A stretch of 64,000 nucleotides of DNA from Hyphomicrobiales bacterium. GTDB lineage: Bacteria > Pseudomonadota > Alphaproteobacteria > Rhizobiales > Beijerinckiaceae. The notes beneath the pieces were generated by a model. The model was given only the letters and a program-made list of their open reading frames with translations, was not told where the DNA came from and ran no database searches. A program made the position numbers and the translations under genes. The stretch spans positions 19,666 to 83,665 of the forward strand of contig UBZM01000058.1 in the NCBI GenBank assembly GCA_900470095.1, in the 5' to 3' direction. Numbering within the stretch: position 1 is the stretch's first letter; the number at the start of each line of letters is the position of its first letter. Below, one piece after another: positions 23,154 through 32,863 of the stretch.

Positions 23154-24227
23154 TCAGCCGCAAACCTTCAGCTTTTCGGCGACGCGCGGCGCGAAATAGC
23201 TCAGCACCCCGTCGGCGCCGGCGCGTTTGAAGGCGATCAGGCTCTCCATCATGGCCTTGTCGCCATCGATCCAGCCATTCAGGGCGGCGGCCTGGATCAT
23301 CGCGTACTCGCCGGAGACCTGATAGGCGAAGGTCGGCACCCGGAAATGGTCCTTCACGCGCGCGATCACGTCGAGATAGGGCATGCCGGGCTTGATCATC
23401 ACCATGTCGGCGCCCTCTTCGAGATCGAGCGCCACCTCTGCAATGGCCTCGTCCGAATTGGCAGGGTCCATCTGATAGGTGCGCTTGTCGCCGATCAGCG
23501 TCGCATTGGTGCCGATCGCATCCCGGAACGGACCATAGAAGGCCGAGGCGTATTTCGCCGCATAGGCCATGATCTGGACATCCTCGAAACCGGCCTCGTC
23601 GAGCTCGACCCGGATGGCGCCGACACGGCCGTCCATCATGTCGGAGGGGGCGATGACATCGGCGCCGGCATCGGCCAGCGCCAGCGCCTGCTGCGTCAGG
23701 ATGCGCACGCTCGCATCGTTCAGGATGCGCTCGCCCGCCATGACGCCGTCATGGCCGTGCGAGGTGTAGGGGTCGAGCGCGGCGTCGCAGATGATGCCGA
23801 TCTCGGGCACCTCGGCCTTGATGGCGCGCACGGCGCGGCACATCAGGTTGTGCGTGTTCAGCGCCTCGGACGCCGTTGCGTCGCGCAGCGACTTCTCGAC
23901 ATAGGGAAAGGGCGCGATCGCCGGGATGCCGAGGCTGGCGGCATGGGCGCTCTGGCGCACCGCCTCCTCGATATTCAGCCGGTCGACGCCCGGCATCCAC
24001 TCGACGGCGGAGCGGGCCTCGCTCGAATCCACCAGGAATATCGGCCAGATCAGGTCGTTCGCGGTCAGGACCGCCTCGCGCACGAGCCGGCGCGACCACT
24101 CGGCCTTGCGGTTGCGCCGCATCCGGCGGGTCAGGTCGAGCGAATCCTTGCTGCGCAGGGCCGCCGACGGCAGGTCATCCTGCCGCGCCACGGGCGCCGG
24201 AAACGGCCTTACAACCCGATATGCCAT
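23154..24227 (-). CDS. hemB: Delta-aminolevulinic acid dehydratase (porphobilinogen synthase)
   Basis: Condenses two 5-aminolevulinate molecules to porphobilinogen in haem and cobalamin synthesis. The 357-residue protein has Schiff-base lysines in MAYAAKYASAFYGPFRDA and VMIKPGMPYLDV. The metal region reads DAALDPYTSHGHDGV: Asp/Ala replace the three zinc cysteines, placing it in the Mg2+-type, zinc-independent subgroup usual in alphaproteobacteria. The ATG at 24227 is set by GGAGG five bases upstream; a longer frame to 24356 lacks homology. Monocistronic by spacing. Confidence 0.96.
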   Translation of the reverse strand: MAYRVVRPFPAPVARQDDLPSAALRSKDSLDLTRRMRRNRKAEWSRRLVREAVLTANDLIWPIFLVDSSEARSAVEWMPGVDRLNIEEAVRQSAHAASLGIPAIAPFPYVEKSLRDATASEALNTHNLMCRAVRAIKAEVPEIGIICDAALDPYTSHGHDGVMAGERILNDASVRILTQQALALADAGADVIAPSDMMDGRVGAIRVELDEAGFEDVQIMAYAAKYASAFYGPFRDAIGTNATLIGDKRTYQMDPANSDEAIAEVALDLEEGADMVMIKPGMPYLDVIARVKDHFRVPTFAYQVSGEYAMIQAAALNGWIDGDKAMMESLIAFKRAGADGVLSYFAPRVAEKLKVCG

Positions 24228-24408
24228 AAAATCCTCCGCCGCCTGGGCGCGTGAGCTTGTCCTTTGCCGGATGCTTAGCACATCGGAACCATTCCAAAAC
24301 AGAGGTGGATGGTCGCAACTGTGGCGGTGGGCCCGCGCAGCACCGCGCGTTGACAATCGCCCGAGCCCCGGCCCAGAACCGGACCCTGTTGTCAGGGATC
24401 AGCACGGC

Positions 24409-25464
24409 ATGTCGCAGGAACCAGAGATCATTTGCGAAATCCGGGGCGCGGCGGGTGTCGTCATCCTCAACCGTCCCAAGGCGCTGAATGCGCTGAGCCT
24501 GGCCATGGTCCGCGAACTGGCGCGCGCGCTCGATGCCTGGGAGCATGACCCGCAGGTGACGCGCATCGTGGTGATGGGCGCGGGCGAGAAGGCCTTTTGC
24601 GCGGGCGGCGATATCCGGTCGCTGCATGATCTTGGCCGCGCCGGCCGCCAGGGCGAGATGCTCGCCTTCTGGGGTGAGGAATACATCCTCAATCACCGTA
24701 TCAAGCACTATCCCAAGCCCTATATCGCGCTGATCGACGGCATCGTCATGGGCGGCGGCGTCGGCATTTCGCTGCATGGCAGCCATCGCATCGCTGGCGA
24801 GCGCTACCTCTTCGCCATGCCCGAGGTCGGGATCGGCTTCTTCCCGGATGTCGGCGCAACCTATGCCCTGCCGCGCCTGCATGGTGCGGCCGGCATCTAT
24901 CTCGCGCTGACGGGAGACCGCGTCGGGGCAGCGGACGCCCTTGCGCTGGGGCTTGCGTCCCATGCCGTACCGAGCAGCCGGATGGCCGAACTCGCCGACG
25001 CCCTGACGGGCCGCGGTGCCGTCGATGAGATTCTGGCCGGATACACGCAGGATCCCGGCCCGCAAAAGCTCGCAGCCGAGCGCGCAACCATCGCCGAGTG
25101 CTTTGGTGCCGCAGAGCTGGACGGCATCAGGGAGCGGCTGAAGCTGAAGGCCGAATCCGGCGACGCCTTCGCCGGCAAGACCCTACAGACGCTTGCCGTC
25201 AAATCTCCGACCAGCATTGCCATCGCCTTCGAGCAGATGCGTCGTGGGGCACGGCTCGATTTCGCGGAAGCGATGCGCACCGAGTACCGCATCGTCTCGC
25301 GGATTGCCGAGGGCCATGACTTCTATGAGGGCGTGCGGGCGGTGGTGATCGACAAGGATCATGCCCCGCACTGGCAACCGGCCACGCTGGATGAGGTCGA
25401 TCCGCAGGTGATCGCACGCTACTTCGCTTCGCTCGGCGCGAACGAACTCGTCCTGGAGCATTGA
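24409..25464 (+). CDS. 3-hydroxyisobutyryl-CoA hydrolase / enoyl-CoA hydratase family
   Basis: A 351-residue crotonase-superfamily enzyme. It has the oxyanion-hole segments AFCAGGDIRSLHD and GIVMGGGVGISLHGSHRIA, the MPEVGIGFFPDVGATYALPRL block diagnostic of 3-hydroxyisobutyryl-CoA hydrolases (catalytic Glu/Asp), and the long C-terminal part through EGVRAVVIDKDHAPHWQP that ordinary 260-residue hydratases lack. It would hydrolyse 3-hydroxyisobutyryl-CoA in valine degradation. The ATG at 24409 fits the family N-terminus (MSQEPEIICEIRGAAGVVIL). The next gene begins three bases after its stop. Confidence 0.9.
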   Translation: MSQEPEIICEIRGAAGVVILNRPKALNALSLAMVRELARALDAWEHDPQVTRIVVMGAGEKAFCAGGDIRSLHDLGRAGRQGEMLAFWGEEYILNHRIKHYPKPYIALIDGIVMGGGVGISLHGSHRIAGERYLFAMPEVGIGFFPDVGATYALPRLHGAAGIYLALTGDRVGAADALALGLASHAVPSSRMAELADALTGRGAVDEILAGYTQDPGPQKLAAERATIAECFGAAELDGIRERLKLKAESGDAFAGKTLQTLAVKSPTSIAIAFEQMRRGARLDFAEAMRTEYRIVSRIAEGHDFYEGVRAVVIDKDHAPHWQPATLDEVDPQVIARYFASLGANELVLEH

Positions 25465-25467
25465 GCG

Positions 25468-25926
25468 ATGGGAATGGGGAGGGGAGATGCCGAGCCCCTG
25501 CGCGGGCAGCGCGTCATCGGTTCGGCTGGCCCCGAGGAGAAGAAGAGCAAGCTGACCCGCTGGCGGCGCGTGCTGGTCTGGCTGCTCCGCCTGCTGTCGC
25601 TCGCCTGGATGGCCAAGGGGCTGATGGCCTGGGCGGTGATCTTCGGTATCGGCATGGAGGGGCAGACGCCATTCGAGTCGCAGTTGCTGAGCTACCAGGC
25701 AATCACCGTCTATTTCGCGGTGATCGATCTCGTCGCCGCGGTCGGGCTCTGGCTGACCAGCACCTGGGGCGGAGTGCTCTGGCTCCTGGCCGCGGTCAGC
25801 CAACTGCTGCTCGGCTTCTTCTTCCCGCGGCTGCTGCCGGTGACGCCCTATCTGATCGCGACCTATGTCGGGTTGATGGCCGCCTATTTCCTGGCCACCT
25901 GGGCGGCGGAAAACGAGGAGACCTGA
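25468..25926 (+). CDS. DUF6163-type membrane protein
   Basis: A 152-residue integral membrane protein with four predicted helices: VLVWLLRLLSLAWMAKGLMAWAV, AITVYFAVIDLVAAVGLWLT, VLWLLAAVSQLLLGFFFP and YLIATYVGLMAAYFLATW. The N-terminal 30 residues are polar. The family is conserved in Rhizobiales next to the LdtR regulator; no biochemical role is known. It starts three bases after the hydrolase gene, so it is co-translated with it. Several in-frame ATGs follow 25468, so the exact start is open. Confidence 0.75.
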   Translation: MGMGRGDAEPLRGQRVIGSAGPEEKKSKLTRWRRVLVWLLRLLSLAWMAKGLMAWAVIFGIGMEGQTPFESQLLSYQAITVYFAVIDLVAAVGLWLTSTWGGVLWLLAAVSQLLLGFFFPRLLPVTPYLIATYVGLMAAYFLATWAAENEET

Positions 25927-26234
25927 GATGGGCCGATGCGGGCCTGCCATGCGCGCGGCTCGCGGCCCAGGCCCTGGCAATGGCGCTGCTCAGGCGGGCG
26001 CTCGGGCTGTGGCGCGGAGAGCCCCGTTTCGCCCGAAAGCGCCTCGATTGCGTCGAGTCATGGTAACAAACGCTTTAGCTTAAGCGTTTCTGGCTTCACT
26101 TACGATTCACCCAAAGGGGTAAATCTCCGATTCATCCTGATATTTAAACTCGTTTTCATCGGTCCGGCCTATGGTGTTTTCAGAAGCGGACCGGGAGATA
26201 AATCCTGGCCGGCATGCAACAGGCGGGATATACA
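25927..26234. other. AT-rich control region upstream of ldtR
   Basis: About 300 bp with marked A/T enrichment between 26060 and 26200, unlike the surrounding DNA. It carries a 22-bp palindrome (26068-26089) and two GATTCA motifs (26104 and 26129, one GANTC site each). It probably holds the ldtR promoter and an autoregulatory site. No gene is supported here. Confidence 0.55.
26068..26089. promoter_or_regulatory. Palindrome in the ldtR promoter region
   Basis: AAACGCTT (26068-26075) and AAGCGTTT (26082-26089) are exact inverted repeats around TAGCTT, 146 bp upstream of the chosen ldtR start. The AT-rich setting and symmetry suit a MarR-type dimer; autoregulation is inferred. Confidence 0.45.
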
Positions 26235-26747
26235 ATGGCAACGAGCATGAAGACTTTGGCTCCTGTGAAGTCGGAAGAAGTTCAACTCAAGGTGAAGCCC
26301 CTTTACCTTGAGTCCCTTACCCTGGTTGAGCGGCTGCATCGCCGCCTGCTCGATGTCATCAAGGATGAATTCGAGCGCCGCAACCGTGACGACGTCAACA
26401 GCGTCCAGGCGCTGTTGCTCTACAATATCGGCGATGCCGAGCTCAGCGCCAGCGAGCTCCGGACACGCGGTTACTATCTCGGCTCGAACGTGTCCTACAA
26501 TGTCAAGAAGCTGGTCGAGCTCGGCTACCTGCACCATGCCCGTTCGCGCATCGACCGCCGCTCGGTCCGCATCAGTCTGACCGAGAAGGGCCATGAGGTG
26601 CACAATCTCGTGAAGGGCGTCTACGACAAGCATGTCCAGACGGTCGAGCAGATCGGTGGCATTGCGGCCGATGACTTCGAGCGTATGAACAACGCGCTGC
26701 TGCGTCTCGAGCGCTTCTGGACCGACCAGATCCGCTACAAGCTCTGA
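26235..26747 (+). CDS. ldtR: Winged-helix (MarR-like) regulator LdtR
   Basis: A 170-residue MarR-family winged-helix regulator, matching the rhizobial/Liberibacter LdtR type, which controls an L,D-transpeptidase and stress tolerance. The core is LTLVERLHRRLLDVIKDEFE, LLYNIGDAELSASELRTRG, the recognition region YLGSNVSYNVKKLVELGYLH and the wing SRIDRRSVRISLTEKG. The ATG at 26235 follows GGCGGGATATACA; an ATG at 26214 would add seven residues. The L,D-transpeptidase gene follows 320 bp downstream in the same direction, preserving the ldtR-ldtP arrangement. The symbol rests on family resemblance and this neighbour. Confidence 0.85.
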   Translation: MATSMKTLAPVKSEEVQLKVKPLYLESLTLVERLHRRLLDVIKDEFERRNRDDVNSVQALLLYNIGDAELSASELRTRGYYLGSNVSYNVKKLVELGYLHHARSRIDRRSVRISLTEKGHEVHNLVKGVYDKHVQTVEQIGGIAADDFERMNNALLRLERFWTDQIRYKL

Positions 26748-27067
26748 TTTCCGGCCTGAACCGCCAGACAATCGGCGCTGACCTGACCTGAACTTGCAAA
26801 CTCCCGCCCTCGCTGCGGGAGTCTTTCGGGCCGCTCTTGCTCTCCGGTCCGCTGCTGTTGCAGTTGGGCGACGCAGGGCGCCCATGCTGCATTCCCTGCT
26901 TCCCCTTCGTCGCCAATGCCCTAAAAACGCCGCGCTCATCACGAGACGTTAACTGTGGTATTGGATCGTCGCTCGCAACCGGGCCGCCGTCCATGGCGGA
27001 GCCGGTCTTGTAGTTTGCGGCGCTGATGCGCGGTCTTGCTCTTTGAGGACGAGGGAAGAGGAATACG
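26748..27067. other. ldtR-ldtP intergenic region
   Basis: A 320-bp gap. It has a short hairpin with a T-rich tail near its start (26801-26826) and, towards ldtP, AT-rich promoter-like sequence around 26945-26965. GAGGGAAGAGG gives the ldtP ribosome binding site. No gene or repeat was found. Confidence 0.5.
26801..26826 (+). terminator. Weak intrinsic terminator after ldtR
   Basis: CTCCCGC (26801-26807) pairs with GCGGGAG (26815-26821), followed by TCTTTC. It lies 54 bp after the ldtR stop and separates it from ldtP. Confidence 0.5.
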
Positions 27068-28309
27068 ATGTCGAATTTCAGCCTGACCCGCCGCGAAACC
27101 GTGCTGGCACTGCTTTCGGGTGCAGCAACGGCCGCGACTGCGCCAGCTTGGGCTCAGCAGGCGGAGTGGCGCCAGAGCTATGATTCAGGCGCTCGCAATG
27201 CTGTTGCCCGTTCCTCGACCCCGACCTTGTCTGCCGAGACGCTGCAGGCGACGGAGCAGGCGATCGTCGCCTATCGCGACCTTGCCGCCCGTGGCGGCTG
27301 GACCCCGATCCAGCTGACTGACAAGCTTGGCGTCGGCTCGCGCGGTCCCGGCGTGGTCGCGCTGCGCCAGCGCCTGATCATCACCGGCGATCTCGATTCC
27401 GCTGCCGGCACCAGCAATATCTATGACTCCTATGTCGAAGCCGGAGTGCGCCGCTTCCAGTCGCGCGTCGGGCTGTCGACGACGGGCGCCATCAACCGCG
27501 CCACCCTGACCGCCCTGAACGTGCCGATCGAGCGGCGTATCCGTCAGCTCGAGACCAATGTGGTGCGCCTGCGCTCCTGGTCGGGCAATCTCGGCAACCG
27601 CTATGTCGTCGCCAATATCCCGGCGGCCTCGGTCGAGACGGTCGAGAACGGCCATGTCGCGACCCGCCATGCTGCCGGCGTCGGCAAGGCCGACCGGCAG
27701 TCGCCGCTGCTGCAGACCAAGATCCCCGAGGTCAATTTCAACCCGACCTGGACCGTGCCGGCTTCGATCATCCGCAAGGATCTGATCCCGAAGATGCGCA
27801 AGGAGCCGAACTACCTCACCGAGAACAAGATCCGCATCATCGGCCCTGCCGGCGAGATCGCGCCCGAGCGCGTCAACTGGAATTCGGACGAGGCCACCCG
27901 CTACACCTTCCGCCAGGATCCCGGCGGCGAGTTCAATTCGCTCGGCTTCGTGCGCATCAATATCCCGAGCCCGCACGGCGTCTATATGCATGACACGCCG
28001 GCCAAGGGCATTTTCGGCGACGATTTCCGCTTCGTCTCCTCGGGCTGCATCCGCGTCCAGAACGTGCGCGACTATATCGCCTGGCTGCTCAAGGAGACGC
28101 CCGGCTGGGATCGCGCCAAGATCGACGAGGTGATCCAGTCCGGCGAGCGCATCAACGCCCGGATCAGCAATCCGGTGCCGTGCTACTGGGTCTACATCAC
28201 CGCCTGGGCGACGCCCGATGGCGGCGTCCAGTTCCGCGACGACATCTACAACAAGGATGGCCTGGGCCCGGCGCCGGTTGCGGCGCTGCAGGAAGACCAG
28301 AACATCTGA
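27068..28309 (+). CDS. ldtP: L,D-transpeptidase (YkuD/YcbB type)
   Basis: Periplasmic enzyme forming 3-3 peptidoglycan crosslinks or linking proteins to peptidoglycan. The 413-residue protein has a twin-arginine-like signal (SLTRRETVLALLSG, then ATAAPAWAQ type region), a peptidoglycan-binding domain (GVGSRGPGVVALRQRLII to TTGAINRATLTALN, about residues 90-150), and a YkuD catalytic domain with YMHDTPAKGIFG and SSGCIRVQNVRDY; the nucleophile is Cys327. This is the HDTP...S-GC-R pattern of the YcbB group. It is the likely target of the LdtR regulator upstream. A strong bidirectional terminator follows. Confidence 0.92.
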   Translation: MSNFSLTRRETVLALLSGAATAATAPAWAQQAEWRQSYDSGARNAVARSSTPTLSAETLQATEQAIVAYRDLAARGGWTPIQLTDKLGVGSRGPGVVALRQRLIITGDLDSAAGTSNIYDSYVEAGVRRFQSRVGLSTTGAINRATLTALNVPIERRIRQLETNVVRLRSWSGNLGNRYVVANIPAASVETVENGHVATRHAAGVGKADRQSPLLQTKIPEVNFNPTWTVPASIIRKDLIPKMRKEPNYLTENKIRIIGPAGEIAPERVNWNSDEATRYTFRQDPGGEFNSLGFVRINIPSPHGVYMHDTPAKGIFGDDFRFVSSGCIRVQNVRDYIAWLLKETPGWDRAKIDEVIQSGERINARISNPVPCYWVYITAWATPDGGVQFRDDIYNKDGLGPAPVAALQEDQNI

Positions 28310-28356
28310 GCGCAAACTCTTTCAGCTCCAAACGCTCTCTCACTCACAATGAAAAC

Positions 28357-28383
28357 GGCCCGCCGATTCTGGCGGGCCTTTTT
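28357..28383. terminator. Bidirectional intrinsic terminator
   Basis: GGCCCGCC (28357-28364) and GGCGGGCC (28371-28378) form a stem with a 6-base loop, followed by TTTTT on the plus strand; on the minus strand GTTTTC follows. It serves ldtP and the convergent dehydrogenase gene. Confidence 0.85.
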
Positions 28384-28420
28384 CATTTGGTCTCCGATGG
28401 GCTGTGGTCGGGCGCTGCCG

Positions 28421-29530
28421 TCAGGCTGCTGTCGCGGCCTCCCGGAGCACGGCAACGACGCGCTCGGTGAAAGCTTTGGTCCCGAGCGTTCCGCCGAGAT
28501 CGCGCGTGCGCTGCCCCGGCAGGCGGATCGTGCGGTCGAGCGCGGCTTCGATCGCCTGGCCGGCACGCAGCAGGGCGGGGTCCTGCCTGCGCTCGCCCAG
28601 CCAGGTCAGCAGCATCGCGGCCGAGCCGATCAGCGAACAGGGATTGGCGAGGTCGCGGCCGGCGATGTCGGGAGCCGAGCCATGCTGCGCCTGGGCGACC
28701 GCATGGTCCTGTCCCGCATTGAGCGAGGCGGCAAGGCCGAGGCTGCCCGAAATCTCCGAGGCCTGGTCGGAGAGGATGTCCCCGAACATGTTCGTCGTCA
28801 CGATGACGTCGAACACGCCGGCATCGCGGACGAGCAGCGCCGCCATCGCGTCGATGATCTTCTCCTCATAGGCGACGTCGGGATAGCGTTCGGCGACCGA
28901 ACGCACGCATTCCAGGAACAGCCCGTCGGAGATCCGCAGCACGTTCGCCTTGTGCACGGCCGTGACCTTGCGCCGGCGCTGGCGGGCAAGGACAAAGGCG
29001 CTCTCGGCGATGCGCAGCGAGGCCTGCCGCGTCACTTTCCGGAAGGAGAGGGCCAGGTCCGGCGTCGGCATCATCTCGCCGGGGCCGAGATGCATCGAGC
29101 GGTCGGAATAGAACCCCTCGGTGTTCTCGCGCACCACGACGAGGTCGAGCGGCTTGCCGCAGCGCGGCTCGAAACCCTCGCGCGAGCGGGCCGGGCGGAT
29201 ATTGGCGTAGAGGTCGAGCCGCTTGCGCAGCTGGCCGGAGGGATTGAGCCCGCCCTTCTCGGCCGGCGGATAGTCGTTATGGGATACGGGCCCGAGAATG
29301 ACGCCGTCGGCCTGACGCGCGGCTTCGAAGACGCCCTCCGGGAAGGTCGAGCCGACCTTGCCGAGCGCGGCAAAGCCAATCTCGGCATGCTCATAGGCCA
29401 GCGCGAAGCCGAATAGCTGGCTGGCCTCGTCGAGCACGCGACGGGTGGCGGCGCTGATCTCGGGGCCGATGCCGTCTCCGTCCAGGACGAGAAGCTGCAG
29501 GGCAGCGCTTTTCGGTGATGTGTCGGTCAT
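28421..29530 (-). CDS. Isocitrate/isopropylmalate dehydrogenase family protein
   Basis: A 369-residue NAD(P)-dependent beta-decarboxylating dehydrogenase. Features: LDGDGIGPEISAATRRVL, the substrate loop with LRKRLDLYANIRPARS, VRENTEGFYSDR, the catalytic Lys in AVHKANVLRISDGLF, metal aspartates in TNMFGDILSDQASEISGSLG, and cofactor segment LIGSAAMLL. The VRENTEGFYSDR motif suggests a tartrate/homoisocitrate/isopropylmalate-like hydroxy-acid, not threonine biosynthetic LeuB with certainty. With the adjacent Bug-type solute-binding protein and divergent GntR regulator, uptake and oxidation of a hydroxy-dicarboxylate is a fair inference. Confidence 0.85.
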   Translation of the reverse strand: MTDTSPKSAALQLLVLDGDGIGPEISAATRRVLDEASQLFGFALAYEHAEIGFAALGKVGSTFPEGVFEAARQADGVILGPVSHNDYPPAEKGGLNPSGQLRKRLDLYANIRPARSREGFEPRCGKPLDLVVVRENTEGFYSDRSMHLGPGEMMPTPDLALSFRKVTRQASLRIAESAFVLARQRRRKVTAVHKANVLRISDGLFLECVRSVAERYPDVAYEEKIIDAMAALLVRDAGVFDVIVTTNMFGDILSDQASEISGSLGLAASLNAGQDHAVAQAQHGSAPDIAGRDLANPCSLIGSAAMLLTWLGERRQDPALLRAGQAIEAALDRTIRLPGQRTRDLGGTLGTKAFTERVVAVLREAATAA

Positions 29531-29602
29531 TACAGGGGCTTCGTCCGGGACAGGGTTGGAGCGGCCCGCCCTGCGCGTCGCCGCGCGGGCGGGCGGCAGG
29601 GA

Positions 29603-30580
29603 TCATTCGACCTTGATGTTGGCTTGCGCCACCACCTTCGCCCATTTCTCGCGCTCCGCCTTGACGAAGGCGGCGAACTCCTGCGGCGTGTTGCCGATCG
29701 GCTGCGCGCCTTCCAGTTCGAGATTTCGGCGCACTTCGGGCAGGTTGATGATGGTCGCGACCTCGCTGCGCAGCCGGTCGATGATCGGCTGCGGCGTGCC
29801 CTTGCGCACGAAGACGCCATACCAGCCGCTGGCCTCGTAGCCGGGCACACCGGCCTCAGTGAGCGTCGGGACGGCCGGCAGGGCCGGCGCGCGCTCGGAG
29901 GTCGTGACGGCGAGCGCCCGCAAGGAGCCGCCATGCACATGGCCGATCGCCGAGGGCAGGGTCGCGAACATCATCGGGATATGGCCACCGATCAGGTCGT
30001 TGAGGGCGGGGCCGGCGCCGCGATAGGCGGCATGCTTCAGATTGGTCTGCGCCATCAGCTCGAACAGCGCGGTCGCGATATGGTTGGCCGAGCCGTGGCC
30101 GGCCGTGCCGTAGGTCAGGCCTTCCGGCTGCGCCTTCGACAGCGCGATCAGCTCCGCGACCGAGTTGGCCTTGACCGACGGATGCACCAGCAGGAGCAGC
30201 GGCGCCTTGGCGATCAGGGTAACGGGCTCGAGCACCTCGGCCGGATCGTATTTGAGATTCTTGAACAGGCTCGGATTCACGGCCATCGGGCCGATATTGC
30301 TGATCAGCACGGTGTAGCCGTCGGCCGGCGCCTGCGCCGCGGCCGTCGTGCCGAGATTGCCGCCCGCACCGGCGCGGTTCTCGACCACGACGCCGACGCC
30401 GAGGCGCGACTGCAGCTTCTCGGCCACGGCCCGCGCGATCACGTCCGTGCCGCCGCCGGCGGCATAGGGCACCACCATGGTGATCGGCCGGCTGGGCCAG
30501 TCCTGGGCCGTGGCAACGCCGGTCATGCCCAGCATCGCCCCGAGCATGGCGCCCAGCCGTCGTCCTGCAAATCTGCGCAT
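29603..30580 (-). CDS. Bug family (TctC-like) tripartite tricarboxylate-transporter binding protein
   Basis: A 325-residue periplasmic solute receptor. The signal peptide (MRRFAGRRLGAMLGAML to VATAQ) precedes the mature start DWPSRPITMVVPYAAGGGTDVIAR, with the PYAAGGGTD motif that binds the ligand carboxylate, and ENRAGAGGNLGT. The ATG at 30580 is fixed by GGGAGGAG five bases upstream. No TctA/TctB membrane partners are in the window, which is common for Bug proteins. It probably forms an operon with the downstream dehydrogenase and is controlled by the divergent GntR gene. Confidence 0.9.
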   Translation of the reverse strand: MRRFAGRRLGAMLGAMLGMTGVATAQDWPSRPITMVVPYAAGGGTDVIARAVAEKLQSRLGVGVVVENRAGAGGNLGTTAAAQAPADGYTVLISNIGPMAVNPSLFKNLKYDPAEVLEPVTLIAKAPLLLLVHPSVKANSVAELIALSKAQPEGLTYGTAGHGSANHIATALFELMAQTNLKHAAYRGAGPALNDLIGGHIPMMFATLPSAIGHVHGGSLRALAVTTSERAPALPAVPTLTEAGVPGYEASGWYGVFVRKGTPQPIIDRLRSEVATIINLPEVRRNLELEGAQPIGNTPQEFAAFVKAEREKWAKVVAQANIKVE

Positions 30581-30634
30581 CGCAACTCCTCCCATCGATT
30601 GTTTCTCGTCGGTCTTTCGCCGACGATGTCTTAT

Positions 30635-30648
30635 TTCGGTATACCGAA
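30635..30648. promoter_or_regulatory. GntR-type operator palindrome
   Basis: TTCGGTATACCGAA is a perfect 14-bp palindrome, 55 bp upstream of the Bug-protein start and 100 bp upstream of the GntR start. Its TNGTATACNA-like core matches FCD-type GntR operators. It probably controls the divergent genes. Confidence 0.7.
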
Positions 30649-30747
30649 TTATACTGAGGCAGATTGATGCGAGGCAAGCGTTGATTTCGGCGCCGGCTCA
30701 CGCGATCACGCGGGACAGGCGGAGCGCGCGCCGGGCGAAGCGAGGAA

Positions 30748-31413
30748 ATGGCCTTGAGTGATTTTGCCGACATGCAGCCCGCGCCCTCGCTGGCAGGCCA
30801 GGCCTATGCGCGCTTGCGCGACGCGATCGCCAGCGGCGAGCTTCGGCCCGGAGCCAGGCTGCGCGAGGAGGATCTGGCGAAGCATATGCAGATGAGCCGC
30901 ACGCCGCTGCGCGAGGCGGTGCGCCGGCTCGAGGCGGAAGGCTTCTTCACGCGCGAATCGCGCAGTCTCGTCGTCGCCTCGCTCGATCATCAGGCGGTCT
31001 CGGAACTCTATGCGATGCGCGAGGTGCTCGAGGGCACGGCGGCCGCCTTCGCCGCGCGCCATGCCGCGGAGGTCGAAATCGAGGCGCTGCGCGATCTCCA
31101 TACGCTGGAGGCGGGTTTGCTGGCGCAGCCGCAGGATCTGGCGCGCCACAATGAGCGCTTCCATTCCGCGCTCTACGGCGCTGCGCATAATCGCTATCTG
31201 CTCAAGACCCTGAACGCGTTGCGTGACGCCCGCGCGCTGCTCGGCCCCTCGACCCTGCTGGACCCCGTCCGCGCCGCACAGGCCCATGCCGAGCACGAGG
31301 CCCTGGTCGCGGCTGTCGAGCGCCGCGACCCGGTCGCGGCCGATGCAGCCGCACGCAGCCATATCCGCTCGGCCCAGCGCGAGCGGCTGCGGCGGCTGGT
31401 GACCGGCGAGTAG
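30748..31413 (+). CDS. GntR family regulator with FCD domain
   Basis: A 221-residue repressor. The N-terminal winged helix-turn-helix is AYARLRDAIASGELRPGARLREEDLAKHMQMSRTPLREAVRRLEAEGFF (about residues 19-67), and the C-terminal helical FCD domain has the metal-binding pattern AMREVLEG, HNERFHSAL and AEHEALVAAV. FCD regulators bind small organic acids. It is divergent from the Bug/dehydrogenase genes with a perfect palindrome between, so it is most likely their local repressor. Confidence 0.92.
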   Translation: MALSDFADMQPAPSLAGQAYARLRDAIASGELRPGARLREEDLAKHMQMSRTPLREAVRRLEAEGFFTRESRSLVVASLDHQAVSELYAMREVLEGTAAAFAARHAAEVEIEALRDLHTLEAGLLAQPQDLARHNERFHSALYGAAHNRYLLKTLNALRDARALLGPSTLLDPVRAAQAHAEHEALVAAVERRDPVAADAAARSHIRSAQRERLRRLVTGE

Positions 31414-31439
31414 ACGGCTTCCCCGGAAGGGGAGCGCGC

Positions 31440-32648
<1,209 letters not shown>

Positions 32649-32863
32649 GTTCAACTCCTTGCTGGCTGCTGTCACTGCCCTTTGTGCAGGCGGCGCGCGC
32701 TCATGTCACCCCGCATCAGCCCTTGGAATGGCGCCCCCCACCGTGCTACGGAGCGCGCGATAGCGGGCTCGGCCGCGAGATTCCGCAACAGCCAGAACTG
32801 CGTGGCTGCCGCATGGCCTTTGCCGGCCCCCTGCGGCAATCCGAAGCGCCGATGGAGCATCCC

